Source: Lactuca virosa | Lineage: Eukaryota; Streptophyta; Magnoliopsida; Asterales; Asteraceae | Assembly: GCA_928212115.1 (NCBI GenBank) | Contig: CAKMRJ010005634.1 | Location: forward strand, 116,588,873 to 116,652,872 | Length of the DNA: 64,000 nucleotides | Direction of reading: 5' to 3' | Shown: piece by piece, positions 12,085 to 23,830 of the stretch | Position numbering within the stretch: the stretch's first letter is position 1 | How the letters are laid out: each line of letters opens with the position of its first letter | Notes under the pieces: model-generated | What the model saw: the letters and a program-made list of their open reading frames with translations, nothing else | What the model was told of the DNA's origin: nothing | Database searches by the model: none | Program-made: the position numbers and the translations under genes

Positions 12085-13020
12085 CTACTGGTCAACTGGT
12101 TCAACAGGAGTCTCATCCTCAGGCTGAGTGCTAGTGCTAGAGGTTCCTACATCGCTTAATTCTTGAAGCTCTTCAAGGTCAATTTTCCTCCCACTATCCT
12201 CTTGGCATATGAGTTCTCTTTCACAAAAGACACGCCTTCGTGCTACGAAGACCACCTTCTCACTAGGTCTATAGAAAAAATATCCAAAGAATTTTTGTAG
12301 GTAGCCGATGAAAATACAACGCTCACTACGAGGTTCGAGCTTGTTGCGAGTCTCTCGTCTAACGAAGGCCTCACAACCCCAAACTTTGATATGCGCTAAC
12401 GAGGGAACCTTCCCTGTCCACATTTCGTGAGGTGTTTTGGCAATCTTCTTAGTTGGGACTAGATTAAGGATATGGGCGGCAGTCTCTAAGGCATACCCCC
12501 AGAATGAGATAGGTAACGAAGCTCGACTCATAATTGAACGAACCATATCCAACAAGGTTCGATTGCTCCTCTCAGCCATACCATTAAGCTGCGGTGTTCT
12601 AGGCGGCGTCAATTGTGAAACAATTCCACATTCCTTAAGATAGTCGTGGAACTCAATACTAAGATACTTACAACCTCGATCGGATCGGAGCATCTATATT
12701 TTGCTGCCCAATTGATTCTCCACTTCTTGCTTAAAATATTTGAACTTTTCAAAGGTTTCCGACTTGTGCTTGATTAAGTAGATATATCCATATCTGCTAT
12801 AATCATCGGTAAAGGTTACATAGAAGTGGTTAGCATCTCTTGTGGCGGATCTGAAGGGCCCACACACATTAGTATGTATGAGATCCAACAAACCCTCACC
12901 TCTTTCACAAGTACCAGGGAAAGGTAACTTGGTAATCCTTCCAAGCAAACAAGATTCGCACGTGTCATCCGACTTTAAGTCAAATGACTCCAACACTCCA
13001 TTCTTTTGGATTTGGGCTAT
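12085..13020 (-). pseudogene. pol: Copia element 2 integrase
   Basis: The pre-integrase zinc region is partial (CESCLLGR), followed by LLDLIHTNVCGPF, LRSDRG, QLNGMAERSNRTLLDMV and VWGCEAFVRR. The family reads HTDVCGP at the first position, so the first catalytic aspartate is changed to asparagine. The second aspartate (SDRG) and the glutamate (AER) remain. One in-frame stop separates the two halves near 12694. The N-terminal pre-integrase part was removed with the protease. Confidence 0.85.
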
Positions 13021-13843
13021 GCGCTTCTTGTTGACACTTTGCTTCCTTTGGATTGGAAGAGGGAGTAGCAAAACCACCTTTGGACCCACTAGAAGAGGAT
13101 CCATCACGGGACTTTCCCTTATGATTCTTTGTAGGAGTTTTCCTTTTCTTCCCTTTACCATGTCCAATTGCCAGGATTGGGGCAGCAGTGGTAGGAGTGG
13201 GTACAATAGATTTGCCTTTTAAACTACTTTCATTAGTTCTCATAAGGCCTTGAAGCTTGCTAAAAGTGACTTCCTCCTTTTTCATATGATAAGTCATACG
13301 AAACTGATCATAACAAGAAGGCAAGGAGTGTAAGATAATGTCGATAGCCAACTCTTCATCAAAATTGACATTCAACTTCAGCAAGCGGTCCACATATCTT
13401 TGCATCTTCTGCAAGTGGGCCGTGATGGACTCTCCATCCTTCATTTTGGTTGTTATCATGGAGGCCATGATTTCATACCTTTCTTGACGAGCATTCTCAT
13501 GGTACCTTTTCATCAAGTCTTGGTGCATCTCGAAAGGCCAGAAGTCCTCGTAGGACTTCTGAAGCTCAGAAGTCATAGTAGCTAGCATGATGCAAGACAC
13601 CTTTGTTGCGTCCTTCTCATGAGCCCTATACTCAGCCAGTTGCTCAGGAGTAGCACTTTCTTCATCAATCTCCTTTAGCTCTTTATCGAGGACATATTCT
13701 TTTTCCTCGTATCGAATGGCCATATGAATGTTACGAATCCAATTGTTAAAGTTCGAGCCATCGAAGATTACCCTCCCACATAAGTTCATGAGGGAAAAAG
13801 AGCCAGAAGAGTTGGAGCCAGAAGCGTTATTTGAAGTAGACAT
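13021..13843 (-). pseudogene. gag: Copia element 2 gag, joined to integrase by deletion
   Basis: The start is at 13843 (MSTSNNASGSN). The Gag body is recognisable from LCGRVIFDGSNFNNWI, EYVLDKEL, RQERYEIMASMI, MQRYVDRLLKLNVNF and LHSLPSCYDQFRMTYHM, ending in a lysine/serine-rich tail. It stays open for about 270 codons. At EAKC it jumps to pre-integrase sequence. Element 3 has the CCHC zinc knuckle and the aspartic protease here, so several hundred bases were lost. The Gag C-terminal RNA-binding part is therefore missing. Confidence 0.85.
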
Positions 13844-14203
13844 CTGAAAAGAAAGACGAGTTTCATTAGATAGAAATTCGTTAATATGACACCCAAATGA
13901 ATTATTAAGGCTAGGACCAAAACAAAATAATTTACAACTTTGAAAAGGGATGTCGTAATCTAATTGTAAGTTATTTGAAGGGAGGTAAATGACGATTTAC
14001 CAATTTTCACCACCCAAAACAAAATTTTAAAAGAATTAAGTGTTATGAAAATCCTAGATCTTTGAGATTCATTGAACCTTTTCAATGACATGTTTAATCT
14101 CGATTATGCCCTTCAAGTTTGTGACTGGGATACCGAGGATCATAAACAAGGTGTGAATAACCATGCAAATGTGCTTGGTACTCTCAATGTCATTTATCAC
14201 CTA

Positions 14204-14239
14204 ATCAATGTGTCGGTTAACCACACACGCTCCATTGAT
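14204..14239 (-). promoter_or_regulatory. Leader hairpin 1 of copia element 2
   Basis: A 7-bp stem (14204-14210 with 14233-14239; ATCAATG/CATTGAT) encloses a 22-nt loop containing GGTTAACC. The corresponding stem in element 3 is ATCGATG/CATCGAT: both sides of one base pair changed while pairing was kept. Confidence 0.6.
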
Positions 14240-14284
14240 CTATGATAAACATCGAGCTACCATTTGCCACCCTTGTTAGTCCAA

Positions 14285-14320
14285 GTTAGTGTGTCGGTTA
14301 ATCACACACGCTCCACTAAC
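14285..14320 (-). promoter_or_regulatory. Leader hairpin 2 of copia element 2
   Basis: Stem GTTAGTG (14285-14291) with CACTAAC (14314-14320) around a 22-nt loop. The loop octamer here reads GGTTAATC on the plus strand, so its self-complementarity is broken by one transition. Confidence 0.6.
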
Positions 14321-14619
14321 GACTTGGCAAGGTGCAAAGTGCAATTTCATGGAATAGCACCATTTTCACATTTTTCCTAAAGTAACTAAGATTGGGAATT
14401 TATGAAAAACATTTAGTTACTTTTATAAGTATCATTATACTTTTAAATGAGAATTAATTTCCTATCCTACCCGTTCGGCTAACGCCCTTCCACCAATTAA
14501 GGGAACAGTGGGTGAGAGTGGACATCCATTCAACTTCCATTTTATAGGCAGTTTCCTTATACCCCCCTTAGAGATCGGTTTCGTGAATGAGGCCTACTAA
14601 CGGTAAGACTGACTATCTT

Positions 14620-14624
<5 letters not shown>

Positions 14625-14698
<74 letters not shown>
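14625..14698. repeat. (TA)n microsatellite in the leader of copia element 2
   Basis: About 37 TA units. The same leader position in element 3 (near 25240) has only ACATATATAAA, so the array expanded in this copy. Confidence 0.95.
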
Positions 14699-14702
<4 letters not shown>

Positions 14703-15236
14703 ATTAAGCTTTTAATATTATAATAGTATAAGGGTTGAATTTTATACTTTTAAAACTCTAGGGTCTAGAATTTAAATATTTCAAAATTAAAGCCTTTTAA
14801 TCAATCTTTTCAAATTCCAAAACATGAGGGCAAGTTTTGAGACTTTTCAAAACTCTTGGATCACCTTGATAACAATTAAATTAATCATATAATTAACTAT
14901 ATCACAAAATTGACCTAATCTAATTTCACATAGCAAGATTATTCAAATCAAATTCTACAAATAATTAGTTTTTCACAAAATCAAGTAATTATCTTAAAAT
15001 TTGACAATCATCATTCAATTGGATGAGGATAATCATTAGCTTATAAGAAAAATCGAATTTTAACAGTCGAAAAATGGCCAAAAAACTTGAAAATCTGCAA
15101 ATAGATGGTCCACCACGTCATGGTAACTTTGACCACGTCGTGGTCATCAGACAAATTCCAAAAAAATTTCTTTTTTTCTTTGAACAATTAACAAATGCAT
15201 CAATATAACGGAAAACACCCTAGTCTCTGATACCAC

Positions 15237-15987
15237 TAAAGGGTTTTGAACACTATAACAATCCTGTGGTGCACATACAACCCTAGATGCTTTGGATCTA
15301 AGTTTTCTCAAGTTATACATGCAATATCATTTCATCCAAAGCATACACCCTAGCTAGCATGAAATTTGAGATATACAATATAAAAACTAGTTAGATGAAA
15401 ACCTCTTGTTGTAGCTTGTAGTTCTTGGCCTTTCAAAAGCTTCGCACCTCAAATGTGATGCCTCAAATGAGTCACAAACACCAAATGCAAATGGAGACTT
15501 ATGAGAAAGAGGTAAGGAAGCACAAATAGGCTAGGGTTTCACCTTGGAACACTTGTGGCCGATTTTAGCATGCTAGGGGTTACTTTTATAGTGTGGAATT
15601 CCTAGCGTTTCAGACATGTAAACCCTAGTTCACCATGACTCTTCATATTTGATGGCCCTTTGGACTAAACCCTAATGGACTCTCATATAGGTTTAGTCCA
15701 TGCCTAATCAACACGAATCATTAGCTCAAAATATAAGTATCACTAATTTACCAAATCAATCCATGTAAATTTAATCAGTCTCTTTCGATCACTAAATTAA
15801 TTCCAAATTAATTCTTAATCAATACCATTTAAATAATATGATTTCTCAATTGATATATTATTCATATAATATATTAATAAATCAAAAATAACCTCTTTCT
15901 CAAATACCCATCCTATCAAATTGCTCCGGTGAAGGCAACCCAAAAGGACCATGCTACTATCGGGTCAAGTACATACCAATTATAGTT
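15237..15987 (-). repeat. 5' LTR of copia element 2, end truncated
   Basis: It abuts the primer site at 15236. The outer terminus reads TAAAGGG instead of the TG start seen on other copies. On the minus strand it shows AACTATAATTGGTATGTACTTGACCC and a TATA-like CACTATAAAAG near 15583-15593. The last ~17 bases (to TCCAACA) are missing where it meets gypsy C. Confidence 0.75.
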
Positions 15988-16893
15988 AAGGGCTTCCCAG
16001 GACCACACGTGGAGTGGATTCTATTTGGGTCATCGTGGATTGGTTGACCAAGAGTGCGCATTTCATCCCGGTCAAGGAGAGCATATCAGCTGAGAAGCTA
16101 GCCGAGATTTACGTTCGAGAGGTGGTGGCACGTCTCCATTTTGGAAGCGGTTTCATAACGAGATGGGTACTCGCCTCCATTTTAGTACGGCTTTCGATCC
16201 GCATACCGATGGGTAGAGTGAGTGGACGATTCAGACCCTTGAGGATATGTTGCGTGCGTGTGTACTTGATTTCAGTGGGAGTTGGGATACATACCTTCCA
16301 TTAGCGGAATTTTCGTATAACAACAGTTATCACGCGAGCATTGATCGACCTCCTTTTGAGATGCTTTACGGGAGGAAATGTAGGATCTCGATTTGTTGGG
16401 GGAGGTCAGTCAACGGGTCATGGGGAGTACCGAGGTGGTACTCAAGATCACCGAGATGATACAGCAGGTTCGGAGCAAACTCCAGACAACACAGAGTCGG
16501 CTGAAGAGCTATGCCAACAAGCGCCGATCGGATTTAGAGTTTCAGGTGGGAGATATGGTTCTCTTAAAGTTGTCACCTTGGAAAGGTGTCATCCGGTTTA
16601 GGAAGTAGGGCAAGTTAGGCCCCAGGTACACCGGTCCGTTCAGGGTTTTGGCTCGGGTGGGCCGAGTTGCTTATCGATTGGATCTTCCAGCAGAGCTCAG
16701 TCAGATTCACAACACCTTTCATGTCTATCAACTGCGAAAGTGATTAGTGGATGATTCCGCAGATGTACCTTTGGAGGATATAAAGGTGGACGACCACCTG
16801 AACTACATTGAGAGACCAGTGGCGATTATGGATCGGAAGACAAAAACCTTGAGGAACAAGGTTGTTCAGTTGGTGAAGGTGCAGTTCCTGCAC
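15988..16893 (+). pseudogene. pol: Gypsy C integrase fragment with chromodomain-like tail
   Basis: Ty3/gypsy integrase core: VDSIWVIVDWLTKSAHFIPV, a deletion that removes the second catalytic aspartate region (near 16130), then HFSTAF, QTLEDMLRACVLDF, SWDTYLPLAEFSYNNSYHASID and the C-terminal VPLEDIKVDDHLNYIERPVAI, KVVQLVKVQ. It matches gypsy A at 30040-30930. The reading breaks off at 16893 at the TGCAC target site of gypsy A and resumes at 33190, then again at 35406. Frame changes near 16130 and 16400 and a stop in place of Q in TDGQSE mark it as dead. The left boundary is a microhomology junction with copia element 2. Confidence 0.85.
16889..16893. repeat. Target site duplication TGCAC (left) of gypsy A
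   Basis: The same five bases follow the 3' LTR at 33185-33189. Removing the insertion restores the reading of the gypsy C pol end. Confidence 0.9.
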
Positions 16894-18371
16894 TGTAACA
16901 CCCGTCTCTCGACGTATTATTTAATTTAAGTAATTAATATTTGTTAACTGGACTAATAACGGGACAAGTGGATTTTTGGAATGACCCTTAAGCAAGTGCA
17001 CCGAGAACTTGGGTTGCCCATAAGACGTACGCTGGGCGTAGCCTCAGTGTACGTGAGGCGTAGAGGCGCCTAGGATGCGGGGGACGCGCACACGTACGTG
17101 CATCATACGTGAGCAGATGCCAAAACCCTAATTTTTAGGGTTTAAGACATATAAATACCCCATTATAGTCCCCCTGGCCTCCTTAACTGCCTCTTACCCT
17201 CAGAAAACCCTAATTTGCCTTCATACTCCATTGTTGTGTGTGTTTGACCTTTTGAGCTCATTTTTGGTGAAGAAAGGCTTGGAAGAAGAGAAGAAGAGTT
17301 GAAGAAGAAGAAGTTGAGTATCTTTAGCTTAAGGATTTGCGACTATTTCATCTTTTGGCACTCAAAGGAGGTATAAAGCTCCTAACTTTCCTCTTGGAAG
17401 CTTAGATCTAGGATTATGGAGATTTGGACCTTTTTAGGTCCAAATGTCGGTTCTTTATCATGCAACTTCATTTTTGAGCTTAGGGTTACCACCCTTGGAG
17501 CACAAAGCCTTCCTTAAGCAATAAAGTTTCAACCTTTAAGGCCTTTATGAAACCATGCATGAGATCTAGCCATTTCTATGGAGTTAGTTGCTATTATTCA
17601 ATGTTTGGGCTCATTTGGTGGGTTGCAAGCTACCAAGTGATCGACTTTATGGATTAAGACATTAAAGAGGACTTGGATATGTAACTATAGCCTTTGTATG
17701 AGAGTACTAAGCACTTAATGGAAAAAGTGACTTAACAGCGAAGTACGTTGGGCGTACATGCAGGTACGCGCAACATACACGCCATTTAGTCAGTACGCTT
17801 AGCGTACAGAGGAGTACGCCCCACATACTCAACAGATATGGGCTTGGCGTGTTTTGGGCCTCAATTTGGCCCATACCTTGGATTTTGGGCCTTAGAGGGC
17901 TGGGTCTGGACTATTGGGCCCTGTGGCCCATTGTGGAGTATAATTCTGGGCCCAGGAATTTAGAATTGGAAGTATTGGGCTTTTGGGCCATATTGGGCCA
18001 TTCGAGATTATTCATTTTAGGCTAAGGACTTATTGGACTTGTGAAAAGGCCCATTTGAAGTGTTGGGCCCAATTTAGAAAATTGGGCCATTAGTGGGCCT
18101 TAGGGAGCCTTTTATGGGCCATGGATGCACTGGGTTAATAAATTAGAAATCGGCCTTACGAATGGTTCGAGTTGGGCCAAGGGGGTAAAATGGTCATTTT
18201 ACCCTAAGTAGTGTTATTGATTCTGATTGAGTATTATTATGATTATGATAGTCGGGAGTCATCAGAGCAGCTGTTAGAGGTTACTTCCCGTGAGATTCGA
18301 CACTCAGCTTTACGAGGTGACTTACCTTCCGGTAGAAGTGGTCTAAGGCCACAATGCCAGCCCACTAGTAA
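16894..18371 (+). repeat. 5' LTR of gypsy A, 3' end deleted
   Basis: Starts TGTAACACCCGTCTCTCG and follows the 3' LTR (31017-32515) at roughly 90% identity by eye, many differences being transitions. It stops matching after GCCCACTAGTA, so about 670 bp of LTR end and the primer site are gone. It carries palindromes around TACGCTGGGCGTA (17030-17110), telobox pair 17123-17131/17135-17143, a TATA box at 17150-17157, a GGGCC-rich block (17839-18125) and a decayed donor GTGACT at 18317. Confidence 0.8.
17123..17157 (+). promoter_or_regulatory. Inverted telobox pair and TATA box, 5' LTR A
   Basis: AAACCCTAA (17123-17131), TTAGGGTTT (17135-17143) and TATAAATA (17150-17157). The 3' LTR repeats the arrangement at 31266-31299. 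Confidence 0.6.
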
Positions 18372-18806
18372 ATGAATACGTTAAGTTACATATTGCGAGG
18401 ACTAAATAATTTCAGAAGGTTAGGTCTAGCCCTATTTCGCAGCTCTTGTTTAAGTCCAACCGTTGTATGGTAGGGCCTCTCATTCGAAGAATTATCTGGT
18501 CTTAGTGATATGTAATAGTATTCGCGAGCTAGTTAGGTAAAGGTAGCAGGGATTCCTTATGCAGTTGATGGCGGAGAGTAGGTCGGAGAGTTACCCTAGG
18601 GTAAGCCTAGGATGAGATTAGTGTAGCGAGCAGTAGTAGTGAAAGGGACTTGGTGAAGTCAAGGCAATCCTTCAGGAAAGTACGGATAGATGTGGAAGGT
18701 AGTATAGGCCCGTACTACTGAAAGTAGAGGATCCGTACTCGAGTCAAGGAGGGCCGAGATAGAACCAGGGAACTTGTAGTATGTGAGGACTCCTGAAGTT
18801 ATGTAT
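18372..18806 (+). mobile_element. Leader remnant of gypsy A left of the copia insertion
   Basis: 435 bp not found in the 3' LTR, without a coding ORF, ending TTATGTAT at the copia insertion. It continues at 26522 just before the gag ATG. I take it as untranslated leader brought next to the broken LTR by deletion. Confidence 0.5.
18802..18806. repeat. Target site duplication TGTAT (left) of copia element 3
   Basis: Repeated at 26517-26521 directly after the right LTR. Confidence 0.9.
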
Positions 18807-19571
18807 TGATGGGTTTTGAGCATTCTAACACTCCTATGGTGTACATGCAACCCTAGAAACCTTGGATCTATGTTTGACTATGATACATGCAAATAATTAT
18901 TTTTCCAAGGTTCTTATCCTATCTAGCGTGGCATGGGGAACTTGAATCAAATAAAGCTAGTAGAATTACTTACCTTGTAGTTGTAGTTGATTGCTTGGAT
19001 TTTTAGAGCCTAGCACCAATAGTGTGGATGCCTCAAATGGAAATCACAAATCACCACAAACTTGGAACTTTGAGAGAATAGTAATCACCTTCTTGAAATC
19101 GGCCCTCTTACTTTACTCACCACAACTCGTGTGATTTCAAGAACCAAAGCCTCCTTTATATAGTGTGGTGGATTAGGGTTACATCCATGTAAACCCTAAT
19201 ACCCATGTCTTTTCATTTCCATGAGATCCATGGGTTAAAGCTCCATGGAGTATCCATGGACTTTCCATGCAAGCCTAGCCCATTCCAAATAAGCATTAGC
19301 CCACACTATATAAATACAAGAGCCCATATTTAATTAGTCATACTTTTGATCTGTAAATTAATTCTAGATTAATTATAGATCAATACTAATTAAATAATAT
19401 GATTTTATATTAATATATTAGGACTTATAATATACTAATAAATCATAACTTATACTATTCTCAAACGATTATCCATAAATTGTTCGGGTGAAGTGCAACC
19501 CAGATGGACCATGCCGGGTCGGGTCAAGTACATACCAAATATAGTTATGGACTTAGACACTATATCCAACA
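18807..19571 (-). repeat. 3' LTR of copia element 3 (765 bp)
   Basis: On the plus strand TGATGGGTTTTGAGC...ATATCCAACA. A TATA-like ACTATATAAAGG lies on the minus strand near 19152-19165. It is flanked on its inner side by GTCTCCCACTTGG, the reverse of the polypurine tract. Confidence 0.9.
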
Positions 19572-19584
19572 GTCTCCCACTTGG
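19572..19584 (-). other. Polypurine tract of copia element 3
   Basis: Minus strand CCAAGTGGGAGAC next to the 3' LTR; the same tract precedes the LTR at 47761. Confidence 0.85.
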
Positions 19585-20456
19585 ATAAGTCTAATAACTA
19601 TAGTTGCAAGTATGACTTCAGGAACCGTTCAGCAATTGTAGCTCTTTAAACTCTGTTGAACTATGAAGCGCCATTTTAGATAAGTGATCATATAATCCTC
19701 TGTTCTAGATATCAGCCGGACAAATACATGGAACATGGTCTTGCTTATTGTCCAGCATTTGTTTCCCGATTTCCGATTTGTTTGACATAGAACTTAACTG
19801 AACACATCAATTTAGTTCTGACCGGGCCCGGTACATAGGTCAATACAAAATCATCGAGGGGCCCAGATATCGCTTCTAATCCTAGATTGAACAGATAAAC
19901 TTCGACTCATATGTTTGCTCTACTACTTGTTGAATTACACACAAAATCACGGTTTATAACATCGAGTTACCAATGCGTTTTCGTGCAATCAATGCATAAC
20001 CAACTCATAGGCAACAAATCATATCTCTAGGTTTGAAGACTTATATGATATTACCGTCTCACGATCACTCAAGATAAATTCCATGAAGTGAAACAAGTGA
20101 GTGTGGGTTGAATCCAATACTCAGAACTTATGAGCACTCATGAGTGTTGTAGCCCCGCTTTGTCTAACATCTTAGACCTCTACAAGCCAACCCATGACAG
20201 TCTTGATTCATATCTACTTCCAACATATGACCGACTGTGGAGAGTTTGAATAATATGATATAAACCATAACATAATTATTCTGGAAGTCAAAACATGCAA
20301 AAAGAAATAATAGTAAACGATTGACAAGAGATAGCAACACTTTACTCATAAATAACAGCTTTTATTTATCATCAAATGTCAATTACATTTTACAAATTTC
20401 AAGATTATCTAACTACTAAAACTAATATCATCCTTCAGCCCTATGCTTCGAGCATG
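19585..20456 (-). mobile_element. 3' untranslated region of copia element 3
   Basis: About 870 bp between the pol end and the polypurine tract with no long ORF. It is homologous (reversed) to 9060-9983 and to the ends of the coding-free regions at 5930-7031 and 46830-47760. Confidence 0.7.
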
Positions 20457-22240
20457 CTAGAGATGCTTAGCCCGAGTCAGTCCCTTCATGAGGGGATCTG
20501 CTGGGTTCTCATCCGATGATACCCTCTTTGCCACGAGGATTCCTTCTTCTATTCGATGTCTTATGAAGTGATATTTTCTGTCAATGTGTCTGGATCTCCC
20601 ATGATCTCTTGGTTCCTTGGCTAAGGCAACCGCACTATTGCTGTCACAGAAAATCTCCATTGGCTCCTTTATAGCTGGTACAACTCCAAGGTCTCCGATG
20701 AAGTTCTGTAGCCATATAGCCTCCTTTGCTGCCTCGCTTGCTGCTATATACTCTGATTCACAAGTGGAATCAGCCACTGTCTCCTGCTTGGAACTTTTCT
20801 AAGTAATTGCCCTTCCGTTTAGAGTAAAGACCCAGCCCGACTGAGAGCGGAAATTATCGCTGTCAGTCTGAAAGCTAGCATCATTGTACCCTACAACTCT
20901 CAAGTCCTCACTGCCACCGAGGGTAAGGACCCAGTCCTTAGTCCTCCGTAGGTACTTGAGGATATTCTTTACCGCAGTCCAGTGTGCCTTGCCAAGGTTC
21001 CCCTGATACCTGCTAACCATGCTCAAAGCAAAGGCTATATCAGGTCGAGTACACGTCATAGCATACATGATCGATCCTACAGCTGAAGCATAAGGTATTC
21101 AACTCATTTTTGCTATCTCAGCCTCAGTACTAGGGCTTTGTGTCTTACTCAATTTGGCGTTACTCTGGATGGGTAACTCTCCTTTCTTGGAGTTATGCAT
21201 GTTGAACCTTTTCAACACTTTGTCCACATAGGTGCTTTGACTAAGTCCAATTAGTCTTTTACTCCTGTTTCTCAAAATCCTTATCCTTAGGATATAGGCA
21301 GCTTCTCCAAGGTCCTTCATAACGAAACACTTCCCAAGCCAGGACTTTACTTCCTGCAGGGTTGGGATGTCATTTCCTATGAGTAGTATGTCATCCACAT
21401 ACAGTACCAAAAAGCTGACTATACTCCCACTAGCCTTGATATAGACACAAGATTCATCTTCACTCCTTGAAAAGCCAAATTCTTTGACTTTCTCATCAAA
21501 GCAAAGATTCCATCTGTGAGGTGCCTGTTTTAATCCATAAATGGATTTCTCGAGCTTACACACTCTACTGGGGTACTTTGTACTGACAAAACCCTCTGGC
21601 TGAACCATGTAAACATCTTCAGCCAACTTTCCATTAAGGAAAGCGGTTTTGACATCCATTTTCCATATTTCATAATCATGAAATGCAGCAATGGCTAACA
21701 GAACCCTAATAGACTTAATCTTGGCCACTGGTGAAAAGGTCTCATCATAATCAACTCCCGGAGTTTGAGAATAACCCTTTGCAACCAGTCGTGCCTTATA
21801 AGTGTGTACATTACCATCCATGTCGGTCTTCTTCTTGAAGATCCATTTGCACCCAACTATCTTACTATTAGGTACATTGTCAACCAAGTTCCAAACTTGA
21901 TTGTCATACATGGACTGTATCTCGCTATCCATAGCCTCTTTCCATTTAGCAGCCTCAGGGCCTGCCATGGCTTCCGTGTAGCTGTTAGGCTCATCCAGAT
22001 TTACCAGTGTGTTATCACTGATAAGTGTCTCACCTTCTAAAGTAATATTAAAACCATAATAATGCTCAGGTGCATTCCTAACTCTGGTGGAACGCCTCAG
22101 AGGTATAGATTCTTCAGTCGGCTCAACAGGAGTTTCCTCCTCAGGTTGAGGGCTAGGGTTTGAGGTTCCTTCACTACTTGACTCTTGAATTTCCTCAAGG
22201 TCAATTTGCCTCCCACTGTCTCCTTGGCTCATGAATTCTC
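20457..22240 (-). pseudogene. pol: Copia element 3 RT and RNase H
   Basis: The largest open stretch (377 codons, 21099-22232) has YKARLVAKGYSQTPGVDY, FSPVAKIKSIR, MDVKTAFLNGKLAEDVYM, IYGLKQAPHRWN and the intact catalytic LYVDDILLIGND. The connection domain follows and RNase H ends the protein (CESEYIAASEAAKEAIW, SRHIDRKYHFIRHRIEEG, NPADPLMKGL). Two nonsense codons interrupt it: TGA at about 21099-21103, where CGA (R) is expected, and TAG near 20783, where W is expected. Both fit single C-to-T type transitions. Restoring function is not implied; this copy is dead. Confidence 0.9.
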
Positions 22241-22960
22241 TCTCTCAAAAGAATCCTCTTCTTGCTACAAAGACCACATTATCACTGGGTCTGTAGAAGA
22301 TGTAACCAAAGGATTTCTGTGGGTAGCCGATGAAAATACACCTTTCGCTTCGGGGTTCGAGCTTATCGTGAGTCTCGCATCTCACGAAAGCCTCGCAACC
22401 CCAAATCTTGATGTGGTCTAGATTGGGAACTTTTCCAGTCCACACCTCGTGAGGTGTTTTGGCAACCTTCTTTGTAGGGACTAGATTAGGATATGGGCGG
22501 CAGTCTCTAAGGCATACCCCCAAAATGAGATTGGTAGCGAAGCTCGACTCATCATGGAACGAACCATGTCCAACAAGGTCCGATTGCGCCTCTCAGCTAC
22601 ACCATTCAACTGTGGTGTCCTAGGAGGTGTCAATTGTGAGACAATCCCACATTCCTTAAGATAGTCAAGGAACTCAGTACTAAGATACTCACCACCACGA
22701 TCGGATCGAAGCATCTTAATGTTCCTGCCCAACTGATTCTCCACTTCTTGCTTAAACTCTTTGAATTTCTCAAAGGTTGCTGACTTATGCTTGATTTGGT
22801 AGACATATCCATATCTACTAAAATCATCAGTAAAAGTCATATAGAACCGATTAGCATCTCTTGTGGCGGTTCTGAAGGGTCCACACACATCCGTGTGTAT
22901 GAGGTCCAACAAACCTTCACCCCTAGCACAAGTGCCAGTAAAAGGTGACTTTTCATTTTA
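22241..22960 (-). pseudogene. pol: Copia element 3 integrase
   Basis: The integrase core keeps all three catalytic positions: HTDVCGPF, LRSDRGGEY and NGVAERRNRTLLDMV. It continues with SFWGYALETAAHI, then a frameshift near 22490, then KTPHEVWTGK, IWGCEAFVR and FIGYPQKSFGY. An in-frame TGA stops it after RRGFF (22245). Another frameshift near 22950 separates it from the pre-integrase zinc region. The intact DDE triad contrasts with element 2. Confidence 0.9.
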
Positions 22961-23830
22961 CCAAGCAAACAAGATTCACAACTATCATCTGACTTTAGGT
23001 CAAATGACTCCAAGACTCCATCCTTTTGGAGTTGGCGTATGCGTTTCTTGCTTACATGTCCAAGACGACAATGCCATAAGGATGCTTTATCTAAGCTAGT
23101 GGAAGAGTTAATACACAATACATTATTTCCTAGATTATCTACAACAGATACAGTTTCATACACGCCATCACAAGGTAATGCTTTAAAATAAAGAACATTA
23201 TTAAAGAAAGCATCAATACTACCATTATTATTATCAAAATAAAAGGTAAAACCTTGTTTATACAATGCATGAAAGGAAATAACATTTCTTGCCATTTCTG
23301 GCGAATAATAACATTTATTCAAATCTAATGTAAACCCACTATTTAGCACTAAGGAATAAACTCCTATCTTGGTGACAGGTGAAGCTTTCCTGTTTCCCAT
23401 GATCAAGTTTATCTTTCCCTGCTCCACATTCTCACTTCTTTTTAGTCCCTGCAAATCACAACATATGTGAATACCACAACCTGTATCAAGGACCCAAGAC
23501 TTAGAATGAGGTGAGTTATTAGACAATATAGTGTATATACCTGCATGGTTGGGTTTTACTTTCCCATCCTTCAAATCTTGCTGGTACTTTGGGCAGTTTC
23601 GCTTCCAGTGCGACTTTTCATGGCAATAGAAGCATTCAGCCTCATTAGGGTTAGCAGAAGGAGTGACAAAACCTTTCTTGGTTTTGCTTGAAGAGGAGCC
23701 TTCAAGGGTCTTACCCTTGGTACCCTTAGAAGGGTTCTTTCTCTTCTTCCCTTTGCCATGCCCGATTGCCAAGACATTGGCCGCAGTTGGAGTAGGAGTA
23801 GGAGTAGTAACAACCGACTTACCTTTAGAC
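22961..23830 (-). pseudogene. pol: Copia element 3 zinc knuckle, protease and pre-integrase
   Basis: In order on the minus strand: lysine-rich tail, CCHC knuckle CFYCHEKSHWKRNC, aspartic protease active site SWVLDTGCGIHIC, and the pre-integrase zinc domain LWHCRLGHVSKKRIRQLQ...CESCLLGKM. This frame is open for about 290 codons. It shows exactly what element 2 has lost. The protease should process Gag-Pol in the particle. Confidence 0.9.

Larger units (their letters stand above)
13844..15236 (-). mobile_element. 5' leader of copia element 2
   Basis: Untranslated leader between primer site and gag. The primer site is GTGGTATCAGAGAC read on the minus strand (15223-15236). It holds two hairpins with identical-length 22-nt loops (14204-14239 and 14285-14320), a (TA)n array (14625-14698) and the near-palindrome GACCACGTCGTGGTC (15131-15145). 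No ORF of interest. Confidence 0.7.
10535..15987 (-). mobile_element. Copia element 2 (BARE/Angela-like), no 3' LTR
   Basis: A minus-strand copia element. The 5' LTR lies on the right (15237-15987), then primer site, a 1.4-kb leader, gag, integrase, RT and RNase H down to 10535. The 3' LTR is absent, and the left end abuts element 1 in inverted orientation. Zinc knuckle and protease are deleted. The right LTR lacks its last bases and abuts a gypsy fragment at GGGCTT/CCCAGG, sharing the microhomology GCTT. Confidence 0.8.
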
